Below, one piece after another: positions 20,749-30,585 of a DNA stretch of 64,000 nucleotides. Every line of letters begins with the position of its first letter. Position 1 is the first letter of the stretch. The notes under the pieces are model-generated. The model was not told the DNA's origin. It did no database searches and saw only the letters and a list, made by a program, of their open reading frames with translations. A program made the translations under genes and the position numbers. Location: the NCBI GenBank assembly GCA_029834535.1, contig JAQMWT010000047.1:186001-250000 (forward strand), written 5' to 3'. This stretch comes from Chrysophaeum taylorii. Lineage: Eukaryota; Sar; Pelagophyceae; Pelagomonadales; Pelagomonadaceae.

Positions 20749-20881
20749 CGATGTTATAATAACCCCAGACAGACTGACAGACAGACAGACAGACAGACAG
20801 ACGCACCCCCCACTTTTTACTTCGCTGCTGGAGTGAATAAATAAGAAGAAAGAAAAACCCTAATGATTGTACCGAGATTAT
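20749..20881. repeat. NFU-GH32 spacer with (GACA)n microsatellite
   Basis: About seven GACA units at 20766-20803 sit between the two genes. The same tetranucleotide (as TGTC) occurs at the 5' end of the Helitron-derived elements, but no other element sequence is present here. Confidence 0.6.
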
Positions 20882-22543
20882 ATGGCCGCCGTAGGGTCGT
20901 TGTTGTTGTTGTTTGTTCTGGGCGGCGTTATTAGTGGCAACAAGAGCCTCGAGGCGTGGTGCTTCGAGGGGGCTTCGGGGGGGTCCGAGTGCACGTGCGG
21001 ACCCGGGTGCGAGTTCTGCGGGAGCCTGTTTGATGATGACGGGCCGCGGTTTCATCTGATGGACCAACACGGGTGCGCGGAAAACGACCCGAACGGCCCC
21101 GTGTTCGACCCCGTGCACGGCGTCGTGCACCACTTCTACCAGGCCCACATCGCGATCCCGCCGGGCGCGGGCCCGGACTGGGGACACTTCGTTTCGAAGG
21201 ACTTCGTTCGTTGGGCAGCCCTTCCGACGGCTATTTGGAACGGCGTCGACTACGACGGGCGGGTCACACCCTACGACACGTACGCCATCTACTCCGGGAG
21301 TGCGGCAGTCATAGAGGGTGCGGGGCCCAACGGCGGCCGCGGCGTCGTCCTAATCTACCCGGGGCTCTGCGAGGAGGAGTCGTACGCGGAGTGCGATACC
21401 GGAACGCTGCTCGCGCAGGCCGTGCCGGCGGCGTACGCCGACGATCCCCTCCTGACCAACTGGACCAAGCCCTCCTACAACCCCATATACAACAACACGC
21501 AGCGCGACCCGTCGACGCCTTGGAAAACGGACGCCGGCGAGTGGAGACTCCGGACGTACGACTCGACTATCTACGCGGCAACCGACGACGCCGCGCTGCT
21601 CGCGGGGGACTGGTACGAGGTCGGGGTGCTCGAGGACCTCCGAACCTGCGAGTGCCCCTCGCTCTACCCGCTCCCGCCGCTGACCCCCGGCTTTGGCGCG
21701 TCCGGGCGCCTGCCGTCGTGGGTGCACAAGACGTCGTGCGACGGCGACTGGTGGCAACTCGGGGACTACGTCGCGGGTGCGCCGGGGGAAATTGGGAGCT
21801 TCGAGGCAACGCCGGGCTGGGAGGACCTCTTCGAGCAGCGCAAAATCGACGCGGGAGACTTTTACGCCTCGAAAGACTTCGAATATCCAATCCGCGACTC
21901 GAACGCGACGCGCAGAATCAACTGGGGCTGGGCCCGGGTCCCGCCCGAGTCCGCGCAGACCCTGCCGCGCGAAATCACCTTCAACCCTCGTGCCCGGACC
22001 CTCGAACAAAAGCCGATCCTCGAGCTAACCGACCTGCGGCGTCGACTCGAAGCAAATTTATCGAACGTGCTCCTCGACGACGCCACCCCGCTCCGTCTCG
22101 GCCTCGCCAAAGGGGTTGCCAAGTACTCCGAAACTTTTCTCTCTTTCGACGTCGTCAACGCGACGCTCCTCGCGCTCGAGGTCGAGGGCTGCGCCGCCTG
22201 CACTATCAACCTTACTGAATCTCGCGACCTCCCCGTCGCCTGCGGCGCTGCGAGAGACGTGCTCCGCCTCCTCGACGACGAAACTTCCGTCGACCTCAGG
22301 ATCTTCGTCGACGCCACCTTCGTCGAAGCATACTTCCAGAATGGTCGCGTCGCCATCACGCGCTCCTGCTCTGACCCACCCGTCTCCCGAGACGCCGACA
22401 TTTCGGTCGCCGCTACCCCCGTCGCAACGACAGACGCCCGTAGTCCGACATCGGTGCGCCTTCGGACCCTCCACGCCTATTCGCTCAACTCGATCTGGGT
22501 CGACGCCGACACCGTGCGCGCCGCGCCAAGGGTCTACTGGTGA
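20882..22543 (+). CDS. Secreted glycoside hydrolase family 32, invertase/fructosidase-like (553 aa)
   Basis: GH32 enzymes split sucrose or fructans with retention. The start is the ATG at 20882 and opens a clear signal peptide (MAAVGSLLLLFVLGGVISG). The three family signatures are all present: ENDPNGP with the nucleophile Asp69 (codon 21086), QRDPSTPW with the transition-state stabiliser Asp209, and CECPSLYPLP with the acid/base Glu257. DFYASKDF fits the conserved YASKSF block. A C-terminal beta-sandwich of about 150 residues follows (TSVDLRIFVDATFVEAYFQNGR). A short Cys-rich insert (CTCGPGCEFC) after the signal peptide suggests disulfides. Substrate (sucrose versus fructan) cannot be decided. 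The location is extracellular or vacuolar. Confidence 0.88.
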   Translation: MAAVGSLLLLFVLGGVISGNKSLEAWCFEGASGGSECTCGPGCEFCGSLFDDDGPRFHLMDQHGCAENDPNGPVFDPVHGVVHHFYQAHIAIPPGAGPDWGHFVSKDFVRWAALPTAIWNGVDYDGRVTPYDTYAIYSGSAAVIEGAGPNGGRGVVLIYPGLCEEESYAECDTGTLLAQAVPAAYADDPLLTNWTKPSYNPIYNNTQRDPSTPWKTDAGEWRLRTYDSTIYAATDDAALLAGDWYEVGVLEDLRTCECPSLYPLPPLTPGFGASGRLPSWVHKTSCDGDWWQLGDYVAGAPGEIGSFEATPGWEDLFEQRKIDAGDFYASKDFEYPIRDSNATRRINWGWARVPPESAQTLPREITFNPRARTLEQKPILELTDLRRRLEANLSNVLLDDATPLRLGLAKGVAKYSETFLSFDVVNATLLALEVEGCAACTINLTESRDLPVACGAARDVLRLLDDETSVDLRIFVDATFVEAYFQNGRVAITRSCSDPPVSRDADISVAATPVATTDARSPTSVRLRTLHAYSLNSIWVDADTVRAAPRVYW

Positions 22544-22648
22544 CGCCGGCTGCTGACTCGCCGCGCGCCCCCCTTCCGCACACATCCTACGTCTTCTTTG
22601 GTATAATAATGTACCATCCCCCTCGCATCGCTGCCCCCCGTCGATTTT
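22544..22648. other. 3' flank of GH32
   Basis: A T-rich stretch with TATAATAAT (22600-22610) may contain the polyadenylation signal. The Helitron-derived element begins directly after. Confidence 0.4.
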
Positions 22649-22668
22649 CCTAACTACTAATCGACAGA

Positions 22669-22715
<47 letters not shown>

Positions 22716-23702
22716 TTGTCCCTCGATTTAGGGTAAGGATCAGATAGGCGCGAGAGTAAGGATCAGGTAGGCGCGAGAGCCAGACAGTGATCCTCCAAGC
22801 CGTCTACGGCGACCTCGCAGACTATTTCCACGACCCGCGGCGGCTCTTTCAGCGCGCCATTCTCACGCCCCGTCGAAACGATGTTGTCGATGCTGACAAC
22901 GCGCGCATGACCGCGGCCTTTTTTTCCCGAAGACGAGGCGTCGGAGTTCTTTTCGGCCGACTAGGTTGGGTCGGAAGCCGACGCCTCGCTCTTTACAGTC
23001 GAGTTTTCAACTCCCTGACAACCAACGGCATGCTGACTTTGATCGCGAGCTTAAAGTCTTCGCAACCTCGACCCGTCGCACGGCCACTGCAACGGTACCA
23101 GATACATGATCGATCGTGTCGTGTCACCGAGGCTCCTCCAACCTGTATCCCTCAAGCCCCACCGACGCCAAACGATCACCAAGAGCCAGGGCCAGACGCC
23201 CCGCGAGGTCGGCGTCCTCTTGCCCAAGCCCGTCTTCTGCCACGTCCAGCTCTACGTGGCTCTCTGTCGATCGGCAACCCCGAGGATATCCTCTTCTGAG
23301 TCGACGACTCCACCCTACCCCACACGTGCTGCGCAATACCGATAAGCCCCCTCCCGGCGTCTACACGCGCACGGTAGGTGAACTTACTGGGACCAGGTGA
23401 ACTTACTGTGGTTTGAGATTGGGACTAGGTGAACTTAGTGACCAGGTGAACTTACTGAGACCAAGTGAACTTACAGGGGTTTTTAGAGTGAACGCAAAGG
23501 CGAGCGGCGTGTACGGATCAAAGCAGCTTAGATTGGCGGAGGTGAGAGCGACGAGCTCGAAGGAGAGTGGGGTGAGTGGATGTGAGCACGAGTGGGCTTA
23601 CGCCGAATTTACTGGGGTTAGAGATTGGGACTATGTGAACTTACTGGGACCAGGTGAACTTACTGGGGTTAGAGATAGGTGAACTTACTGGCCTGCACTT
23701 GT
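22649..23702 (+). mobile_element. Helitron-derived non-autonomous element, copy A
   Basis: The 5' end is CCTAACTACTAATCGACAG, then a (TGTC)n tract and two copies of GTAAGGATCAGGTAGGCGCGAGAG. The body encodes, in broken frames, the C-terminal end of a RepHel helicase: VYGDLADYF, RAILTPRRNDVVDADNARM, PEDEASEFFSAD, NSLTTNGM, CNGTRYMIDR and SQGQTPREVG..PVFCHVQLYVAL. These correspond to the RAILAPTNEDVDEIN, LPG..YLSAD, LCNGTR and NKSQGQTLERVGLYLP..FSHGQLYVALSR blocks of Helitron helicases. There is an in-frame stop (GACTAG near 22965) and a 1-bp loss near 23120. The 3' part is an array of AGGTGAACTTACTGG units ending GCCTGCACTTGT. Confidence 0.82.
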
Positions 23703-23722
23703 CCTAACTACTAATCGACAGA

Positions 23723-23761
<39 letters not shown>

Positions 23762-24628
23762 TTGTTTGTCCCTCGATTTAGGGTAAGGATCAGGTAGGCG
23801 CGAGAGTAAGGATCAGGTAGGCGCGCGAGCCACAGACAGTGATCCTCCAAGCCGTCTACGGCGACCTCGCAGACTATTTCCACGACCCGCGGCGGCTCTT
23901 TCAGCGCGCCATTCTCACGCCCCGTCGAAACGATGTTGTCGATGCTGACAACGCGCGTATGACCGCGGCCTTTTTTTCCCGGAGACGAGGCGTCGGAGTT
24001 CTTTTCGGCTGACTAGGCTGGGTCGGAAGACGACGCCTCGCTCTCAAGAGTCGAGTTTTGAACTCCCTGACAACCAACGGCATGCTGACTTTGATCGCGA
24101 GCTTAAAGTCTTCGCAACCTCGACCCGTCGCACGGCCACTGCAACGGTACCAGATACATGATCGATCGTGTCGTTGTCACCGAGGCTCCTCCAACCTGTA
24201 TCCCGTAAGGCCCGCCGACGCCAAACGATCACCAAGAGCCAGGGCCAGACGCCCCGCGAGGTCGGCGTCCTCTTGGCGAAGCCCGTCTTCTGCCACGTCC
24301 AGCTCTACGTGGCTCTCTGTCGATCGGCAACCCCGAGGATATCCTCTTCTGAGTCGACGACTCCACCCTACCCCACACGTGCTGCGCAATACCGATAAGC
24401 CCCCTCCCGGCGTCTACACGCGCACTGTAGGTGAACTTACTGGGACCAGGTGAACTTACTGGGGTTGGAGCAGGTGATCTTACTGGGTTTTTTAGAGTAA
24501 AGGGTTTTTAGAGCAAACTCAAAGGTTATCGGCGTGTGCGGATCGAAGCGCCTTAGATTGGCGGAGGCGAGAGCGACGAGCTCAAAGGAGTTGGTGTGAG
24601 CTAGGTGAACTTACTGGCCTGCACTTGT
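23703..24628 (+). mobile_element. Helitron-derived element, copy B (head-to-tail with A)
   Basis: It abuts copy A with no spacer: ..CTGCACTTGT then CCTAACTACTAATCGACAG. It has the same order of parts as A, including the GACTAG stop and the helicase blocks CNGTRYMIDRVVVTEAP and SQGQTPREVGVLLAKPVFCHVQLYVAL. The AGGTGAACTTACTGG array is shorter than in A. The end is at GCCTGCACTTGT (24617-24628). Confidence 0.82.
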
Positions 24629-25095
24629 ACTTTTCTAAACACCACACCCACCGTGTGCTGACGAAGTTTCTTCATGCGAAGAAGAAGAAGAAGAAGAAGA
24701 AGAAGAAGAAGGGGGTTTTGTTTTAGTTTACTTTAGTTTTGTTTAGTTAGGCGGGAGCGGCCCAGAAAAGTCCGCAGCTCCCCACCAGCCCGCCCGCGGA
24801 GTCCACGCGCAAAGAACCAGACTTCGTCCTTCTTTCTTTCTTTCTTTCTTTCTAAAAAGGGGTGATGAGCTCCGAGCCGAATATTTAAGTATACTGTATA
24901 AGGGGGAGAGGACGTGTCCTGTGTGTGGTTCACGAGGGCATCAGAGTGGGGCATATCAGAGGGTGTGTGCACGCACGCACGCACGCAGGCACGCACGCGC
25001 AACCTTCTCAGAAGGAGATAAAAAAAACAACACCAAACGAGATAAGCGAGGGTTAAGTGTGGCGACGACAAAGAAAACGACCTCAGACGACGACG
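24629..25095. other. Intergenic with three microsatellites
   Basis: (GAA)n at 24679-24712, (CTTT)n at 24830-24854 and (CACG)n at 24966-25000 are seen. No gene is supported. The last 100 bp are the probable promoter/5' UTR of the next gene. Confidence 0.5.
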
Positions 25096-25920
25096 ATGCA
25101 CCGCAAGGCGCTGGTGCTTATCGCAACACTCTCCGGGGGCTGGAGCCTTCAATCTCCCTTCGCAGATTTAGGCGTCCCCGATATTCAAGCAATGATGCGA
25201 CGAGACATTGGCCGACGTTACACCGAGTTGCAAGCGCTAGGCTGGCTGGGCCGCACGTATCTCGTCGCGCCCGCCGTTTTCGATGCGCTGCTCCCATCCG
25301 TCTTTCGACTCGAGGGCGCCGAGCCCACGAGCTTCGAACGAAAATCGCCAGAGGCGGTGCTGTGTAGTACGCTCAAGGAATCGAGCATCGTAAAGCGGGG
25401 CATTCCCATCCAGCTGCGGCTCGAGACGGCCGGCAACAACATTGTCTCGGCCGCGCTCGTTGGCTTTGGCTGTGACGTCGCCCGTGCCTCTCCGAAACCC
25501 GCCGAGCTGTTGAGTAACGATGAGGCGCACGCGATCCTGACGCGAATCCGCGACGACCCGTCGACAAAGCGACTCGTAGTGCGCGCCATAACGCGGACCA
25601 TTTTCCGTGACCTCGACCCAGTCGCAGCGGCGGCACAGGGTGCTGCAGACCTTGTGTGCTGCGGACCAGAGATCTCGTTCCTACCCCGCAAGGATCTGTG
25701 GGCACGCGAGGGCAGCTCGGAAAAGTGGCTGCAGCAGGTAGCAGGGTACTATTTTGCGGCGAGTCGATTGCAGGAGGTCCGCTTCGCCTCATCCAAGCCT
25801 GGAGGTGTTCACTTCCTTTTCTACTTCGACCCTGCAGAGCCGGTCAACTCTGAAGACGTCAGACGTAATGTCAACCCGGAGGTTGTCTTCTGTAGTTTCG
25901 AGGATCTCTCAAGGTGCTGA
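25096..25920 (+). CDS. Unknown protein with signal-peptide-like N-terminus (274 aa)
   Basis: The frame is also open upstream of the ATG at 25096, but the ATG start gives MHRKALVLIATLSGGWSLQSPFADLGV, a signal peptide followed by a short targeting-like stretch with Phe, typical of plastid or secreted proteins. The mature part is soluble and mixed alpha/beta by composition, with no motif I recognise. It ends VVFCSFEDLSRC. Coding character is supported by length, codon composition and the clean leader. I cannot assign a function. Confidence 0.6.
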   Translation: MHRKALVLIATLSGGWSLQSPFADLGVPDIQAMMRRDIGRRYTELQALGWLGRTYLVAPAVFDALLPSVFRLEGAEPTSFERKSPEAVLCSTLKESSIVKRGIPIQLRLETAGNNIVSAALVGFGCDVARASPKPAELLSNDEAHAILTRIRDDPSTKRLVVRAITRTIFRDLDPVAAAAQGAADLVCCGPEISFLPRKDLWAREGSSEKWLQQVAGYYFAASRLQEVRFASSKPGGVHFLFYFDPAEPVNSEDVRRNVNPEVVFCSFEDLSRC

Positions 25921-27719
25921 GGTTTGTGGTAGCTTTGTCGAAAAGAAAGCCGCATGAGTCGAGGACAGTCGCGCGCCACCAGAAAAGGTCGAAGTGTTAC
26001 GCTGGGCGGGATCACCAAGCGGAGGCGACTAAGAATGTTCCATCTCCTTGTCCAATCCGTTGCCCCCACCTCCTATTTCCACAACGTGTGTTCAACCTGC
26101 GTCGAGCGGGATCACGCTCCCTTCTGAGTGAGTAAAAGCGGCGGACTTGGGTTGCCTCATGACATGGTGGTAATGGCGGCGACTGCGGGTGCGCGGCGGC
26201 CCTGTCTCTGAACCAAGTCGCATCCTCTCTCCCACCCAAACACTCGCACTCCCCCCCCTCCGCATCTTATGCATTTCCTGCCTGCGTGCTCTATTCGCAT
26301 CCCCCCTCTATTTCTTCTTCCCTTGCCTCTTTCTATTTGCACTTTCTTGCTCCACTGCGGTCGTCTGCGGTCTTCAATTCTGTCTTTCGACTTCCCCTCT
26401 TCTGCGATCGATCATCTTTGAGCCTGCGGGTTGCGAAGCATAGTAAAAAAAAAAATTCTGGAGGACACTGGGGGACTTTCTTTAACCGACGGCAATCACA
26501 ATCATAGTGCAGATACCAGCGGACGATGGCGTAGTTTGACATCATGATTTTTCGATGGAATCCAATGCGCATTACCTGGCTCCAATTGGGTCCCATTCGA
26601 GGACGGGTATTTGCAACTGCCAAGAAGGCTGGGTAGCTACGCCCAATGGCGCGGGTACAGCCGGCCCGGTACCAATTCCCCTTTTATTTTTGCTATCGGG
26701 GACACGCACGCAAACCCGCTCGCAAACCCGCTCGCGCACCCGGGTCGGAGCACGCCCGCGTGGCAGCGTCTCAACGGGTATTTAGGGGGGTGACAGTCGC
26801 GCACGCGAGAACGGGAAACTCACCCTACATGACTCAAGGACTTGGGCGCGACCCCAAAATGATGCCTAGATGCGAATGTCTTCGTTCAATGGGCGCCCGC
26901 TCGCGGGCGTCACAAGTCTACTTGAGGAGGATCTCGAGGTACCGATTGCGTTTCACGATTCCGCCAATAACGACGATGACCGCGGACGCATCAACCGATG
27001 GAGGAACCAGTCGACCCAGTTGATTGCGCCGACCCTCACCTTGGGAAACTAACTATCGCGCGCTTCTTCGCCTCACCGAAGAGAAAGAAGCCTCTGTAGT
27101 GGTGGTAGCCGGGCCTTAAAATTAACTCTCGCCTGCCTGTTGTAGAGCCAAAGGTAATAATCATTCAACGATCACCCAACAAGCGGAAAGAGACCAAAAC
27201 CGCTTGGATGATGACACTTCACCACTGCGCACGCCCGCTCGACTTGGCGTCTCTTATTGTTGCTCGGAATTAGCGTCTCGTGTGCGAGGAAGTCAGTTGC
27301 GCCACTATCGTCGTGCGCGATGCCACCAACACCGGCAACGAATGGCCCGGCTATTGCCAACGCGCCGACTTGACGGACTCATTGAGTGCGAGGCTTGTCG
27401 GTCACGCTGGTTCGAGCGAGAGCGCCTGTGAAAAAAAAATCGCGGCGAATCGAGACGCCGCCGCAGATTCCAAGAACATTCGTCTAGGGAACCGTCTTTC
27501 GTGCGGAAAGAGACCGAGTCGTCTCGTTGTTTTTACGCGGATAAAATCGTCGAGGGTGCGACGAGATGGCACATACCTATGTTTGAAATGCGAGGCTGTC
27601 GTGACTATGCACTGATACACAAATTAGCGGGCTGTTGGACTTTGGAGTTGGGAGAAGCTCCAGATCGCAGCACGGGATGAGCGGGCCTTCAGACGAAGAG
27701 GAACGCGGCCAGGAAGGTC
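25921..27719. other. 1.8 kb region without supported gene
   Basis: A pyrimidine-rich block lies at 26220-26420. Several frames of 60-125 residues exist on both strands, but none has a family signature. Two (27204-27431 + with ECEACRSRW, 27280-27615 + with CLKCE) contain CxxC pairs that are too isolated to call. The GC content is lower than in the neighbouring genes. Confidence 0.5.
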
Positions 27720-27904
27720 GACGGGGCCTATAAACATAAATGTCACAACAGCAACACCAGCCCGTGTTGCGTTTTGTCACACCACCGAAGCGTGCCAACT
27801 CTGGGTCGACTGGAATAATACGAGATGCGACTTCGTAGTATTTCGGAGGACCACCACCTCGTCATCAGAACTTGGGTGCGCACATAGATGCGACTGGCGC
27901 AGCT

Positions 27905-29494
27905 CTAGGAGGTAGTGAAAAAGGGGAAGGCGTTCAAGGGGGCGTCGAGGAGGTCGGCGACGGGGGGAGGGAGGGAGGATGTTTCGAAGAGCGAGAAGTT
28001 GTTCATAAACGTGGAGAAAAGTTCGGCGACGAGCGGGTAGGGAGCGAGGGTGAGAAGGGAAAGGAAGAGGAGCGCGGCGAAGACACGCGCTCTCGCGGGA
28101 TCGACGGGCGAGACGTCGTCTCGGCAACGGACGTGGTAGAGATTTTCTTGAAGGAACATGGCGTTGATGACGTAGCTTCCAAAGTCGAGAGTGCCGCCGG
28201 CGTATAAGGTGGCGGCCACGGCGGCTAAGATGGCAAAGCCCCACTCGAGGTCGGCGAAGCAGCTGTAGAAGCCCGGTAACATCGTGGCGAGAGCGAGGCC
28301 GCCGCGGGTTGCGCGTCCGAGCGGGAGAAGCCTGACGGCGTTCGAGACGGAGTTGGCGAGGCCGGCGAGGAAGAGGGGGTGGACGGGAACGTCGTCGGCG
28401 GAGAAGATGTCGGGGGCAACGGCGGTCGCAACGAGCATCGCGAGACCAAAGTGCCGGAGGTCTGCGATTGGTATTCGGGGGGGATCCGCGAGCGCGACGG
28501 ACGAGCGGGCGCCGAAAGCGACGCAGACCAAGGAGGCGACGAGGCCAACGGCTGGCCCGGCGAGCGCGACGTCGAAAAGGTCGGTCCTCTTAGGAGCGTA
28601 GGCAGTGATCCTGAAGGTGGGCCCCCAGGAGCCGAACCGGGGGGTGGGAAACGGGACGCCGGACTGCCACCAGTCGGCGCCGAGGCGGAGCTTCATAGCC
28701 GCGTGGCCAAGCTCTGAAACGAGCTGGAGCGTGCAGAACCAAGCGACACCGCTCCATATGTTTCCCGAGCTGGCGTAAGAGAGCGCGTTTTCGACCACAA
28801 TAACCGCGGCGAGGACCCAGGCGCACGCGTCGACCGCGGGGGGCCTCGCGGGAATCGGTAAGTATATCGACTCCCTATCCATCACGAGAATCGCCGGACG
28901 TAGCGCGGCGTCGATCCCCTCGCCATTAGCCAAACGCATTGTTGAGTCTTGATTCGGAATCTCGCGCACGAGATGCACGCGATACTCGGCGAACGCCTTC
29001 TCGAACCTGCGCAGGCACTCGCCGGGGGAGTCCTTGATTTGGCCTTGCAGCAGGATACCAGTCGAGGACCACTCGACGACGCGACACGCGAAAACTTCTT
29101 TGTGTTGCGCGGCGACGGCGCCGATCTTTACGGCGTCCTCGCGGGTCATCGTCGGCCGCGGGTAGATGTTGGGAACCATGAAGCGCAAAACCTTATAGAA
29201 CGGATATTCGCGAGTCCCGGCAAAGACCGTCGCGTTACTCATGTCTACGATCGCCACGCGCTTCGGCGGCCTTGGTTGCCTTGGTTCTGATGGCGCCCTG
29301 CGATCCCTAGCGATCAGGAGTTCGTCACGAAACGCTTCGAGCCGAAGAGTCTCGGCCAGCAACTGGAGACGCTCGGCCTCTTCACGCAACTCGTTCCTCG
29401 CGGCCAACACTTTGCTGCTGGTTCGGGGGGAGGGCAGCATCACAAACCCAAGCGCCCGCGCAACGACGAGGACCGCGGCGATGAATGCGAACAT
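27905..29494 (-). CDS. EGY-type M50 metalloprotease homologue, EGY3-like and predicted inactive (529 aa)
   Basis: EGY proteins are thylakoid-membrane site-2-protease relatives. Start is the ATG complementary to 29492-29494 (an upstream TTG frame was rejected) and gives MFAFIAAVLVVARALGFVMLPSPR, a signal peptide with a Phe at the likely cleavage point, fitting a complex plastid. A coiled region (RNELREEAERLQLLAETLRLE) follows, then a soluble domain with IVDMSNATVF, then at least six membrane segments. The family block GSWGPTFRITAYAPKRTDLFDVALAGPAVG is clear. The zinc motif HExxH reads SELGH (Ser260 replaces the first His; codon complement 28715-28717). The later N-x-x-P-x-x-x-L-D-G-G motif is NAVRLLPLGRATRGG with no Asp. 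This matches plant EGY3, also a pseudoprotease. A degraded second copy lies at 32985-33620. Confidence 0.8.
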   Translation of the reverse strand: MFAFIAAVLVVARALGFVMLPSPRTSSKVLAARNELREEAERLQLLAETLRLEAFRDELLIARDRRAPSEPRQPRPPKRVAIVDMSNATVFAGTREYPFYKVLRFMVPNIYPRPTMTREDAVKIGAVAAQHKEVFACRVVEWSSTGILLQGQIKDSPGECLRRFEKAFAEYRVHLVREIPNQDSTMRLANGEGIDAALRPAILVMDRESIYLPIPARPPAVDACAWVLAAVIVVENALSYASSGNIWSGVAWFCTLQLVSELGHAAMKLRLGADWWQSGVPFPTPRFGSWGPTFRITAYAPKRTDLFDVALAGPAVGLVASLVCVAFGARSSVALADPPRIPIADLRHFGLAMLVATAVAPDIFSADDVPVHPLFLAGLANSVSNAVRLLPLGRATRGGLALATMLPGFYSCFADLEWGFAILAAVAATLYAGGTLDFGSYVINAMFLQENLYHVRCRDDVSPVDPARARVFAALLFLSLLTLAPYPLVAELFSTFMNNFSLFETSSLPPPVADLLDAPLNAFPFFTTS

Positions 29495-29522
29495 CTTTCC
29501 TCGCCGCAAGAATTATGGGAAG
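29495..29522. other. 28-bp gap between EGY-type start codon and Helitron end
   Basis: Only 28 bp separate the ATG from the 3' terminus of the minus-oriented Helitron-derived copy C, so any upstream promoter must lie within the element or beyond it. Confidence 0.7.
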
Positions 29523-30583
29523 ACAAGTGCAGGCCAGTAAGTTCACCTAGTCCCCAATCTCTAACCCTAGTAAGTTCACCTGGTCCCAGTAAGTTCACCT
29601 AGTCCCAATCTCTAACCCCAGTAAGTTCGGTGTAACTTGCACTGTAAGCCCACTCGTGCTCACACACACTCACCCCACTCTCCTTCGAGCTCGTCGCTCT
29701 CACCTCCGCCAATCTAAGCCGCTTTGATCCGTACACGCCGCTAGCCTTTGCGTTCACTCTAAAAACCCCAGTAAGTTCACTTGGTCCCAGTAAGTTCACC
29801 TGGTCACTAAGTTCACCTAGTCCCAATCTCAAACCCCAGTAAGTTCGCCTGGTCCCAGTAAGTTAACCTATAGTGCGCGTGTAGACGCCGGGAGGGGGCT
29901 TATCGGTATTGCGCAGCACGTTTGGGGTAGGGTGGAGTCGTCGACTCAGAAGAGGATATTCTCGGGGTTGCCGATCGACAGAGAGCCACGTAGAGCTGGA
30001 CGTGACAGAAGACGGGCTTGTGGGCAAGAGGACGCGGACCTCGCGGGGCGTCTGGCCCTGGCTCTTGTTGATCGTTTGGCGTAGGCGGGCCTTAAGGGAT
30101 ACAGGTTGGAGGAGCCTCGGTGACAACGACACGATCGATCATGTATCTGGTACCGTTGCAGTGGCCGTGCGACGGGTCGAGGTTGCGAAGACATTAAGCT
30201 CGCGATCAAAGTAAGCATGCCGTTGGTTGTCAGGGAGTTGAAAACTCTACTGTAAAGAGCGAGGCGTCGTCTTCCGACCCAGCCTAGTCAGCCGAAAAGA
30301 ACTCCGACGCCTCGTCTCCGGGAAAAAAAGGCCGCGGTCATGCGCGCGTTGTCAGCATCGACAACATCGTTTCGACGGGGCGTGAGAATGGCGCGCTGAA
30401 AGAGCCGCCGCGGGTCGTGGAAATAGTCTGCGAGGTCGCCGTAGACGGCTTGGAGGATCACTGTCTGGCTCTCGCGCCTACCTGATCCTTACTCTCGCGC
30501 CTACCTGATCCTTACCCTAAATCGAGGGACAAACAAACAGACAAACAGACAGACAGACAAACATCTGTCGATTAGTAGTTAGG
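29523..30583 (-). mobile_element. Helitron-derived element, copy C
   Basis: It is the reverse complement of the A/B structure. It starts (3' terminus) with ACAAGTGCAGGC, then the CCAGTAAGTTCACCT array (29535-29875), the helicase blocks, the tandem 24-mer, the (GACA)n tract and TTAGTAGTTAGG at its 5' end. It shares the CTAGTC stop position with the other copies. Confidence 0.8.
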
Positions 30584-30585
30584 AT

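Noticed and set aside
22930-23010. Hairpin GAGGCGTCG...CGACGCCTC in each Helitron-derived copy as the 3' terminator hairpin
   Set aside because: It lies inside the helicase remnant, hundreds of bp from the 3' terminus, so it does not fit the Helitron 3' hairpin. It may be incidental to coding repeats.
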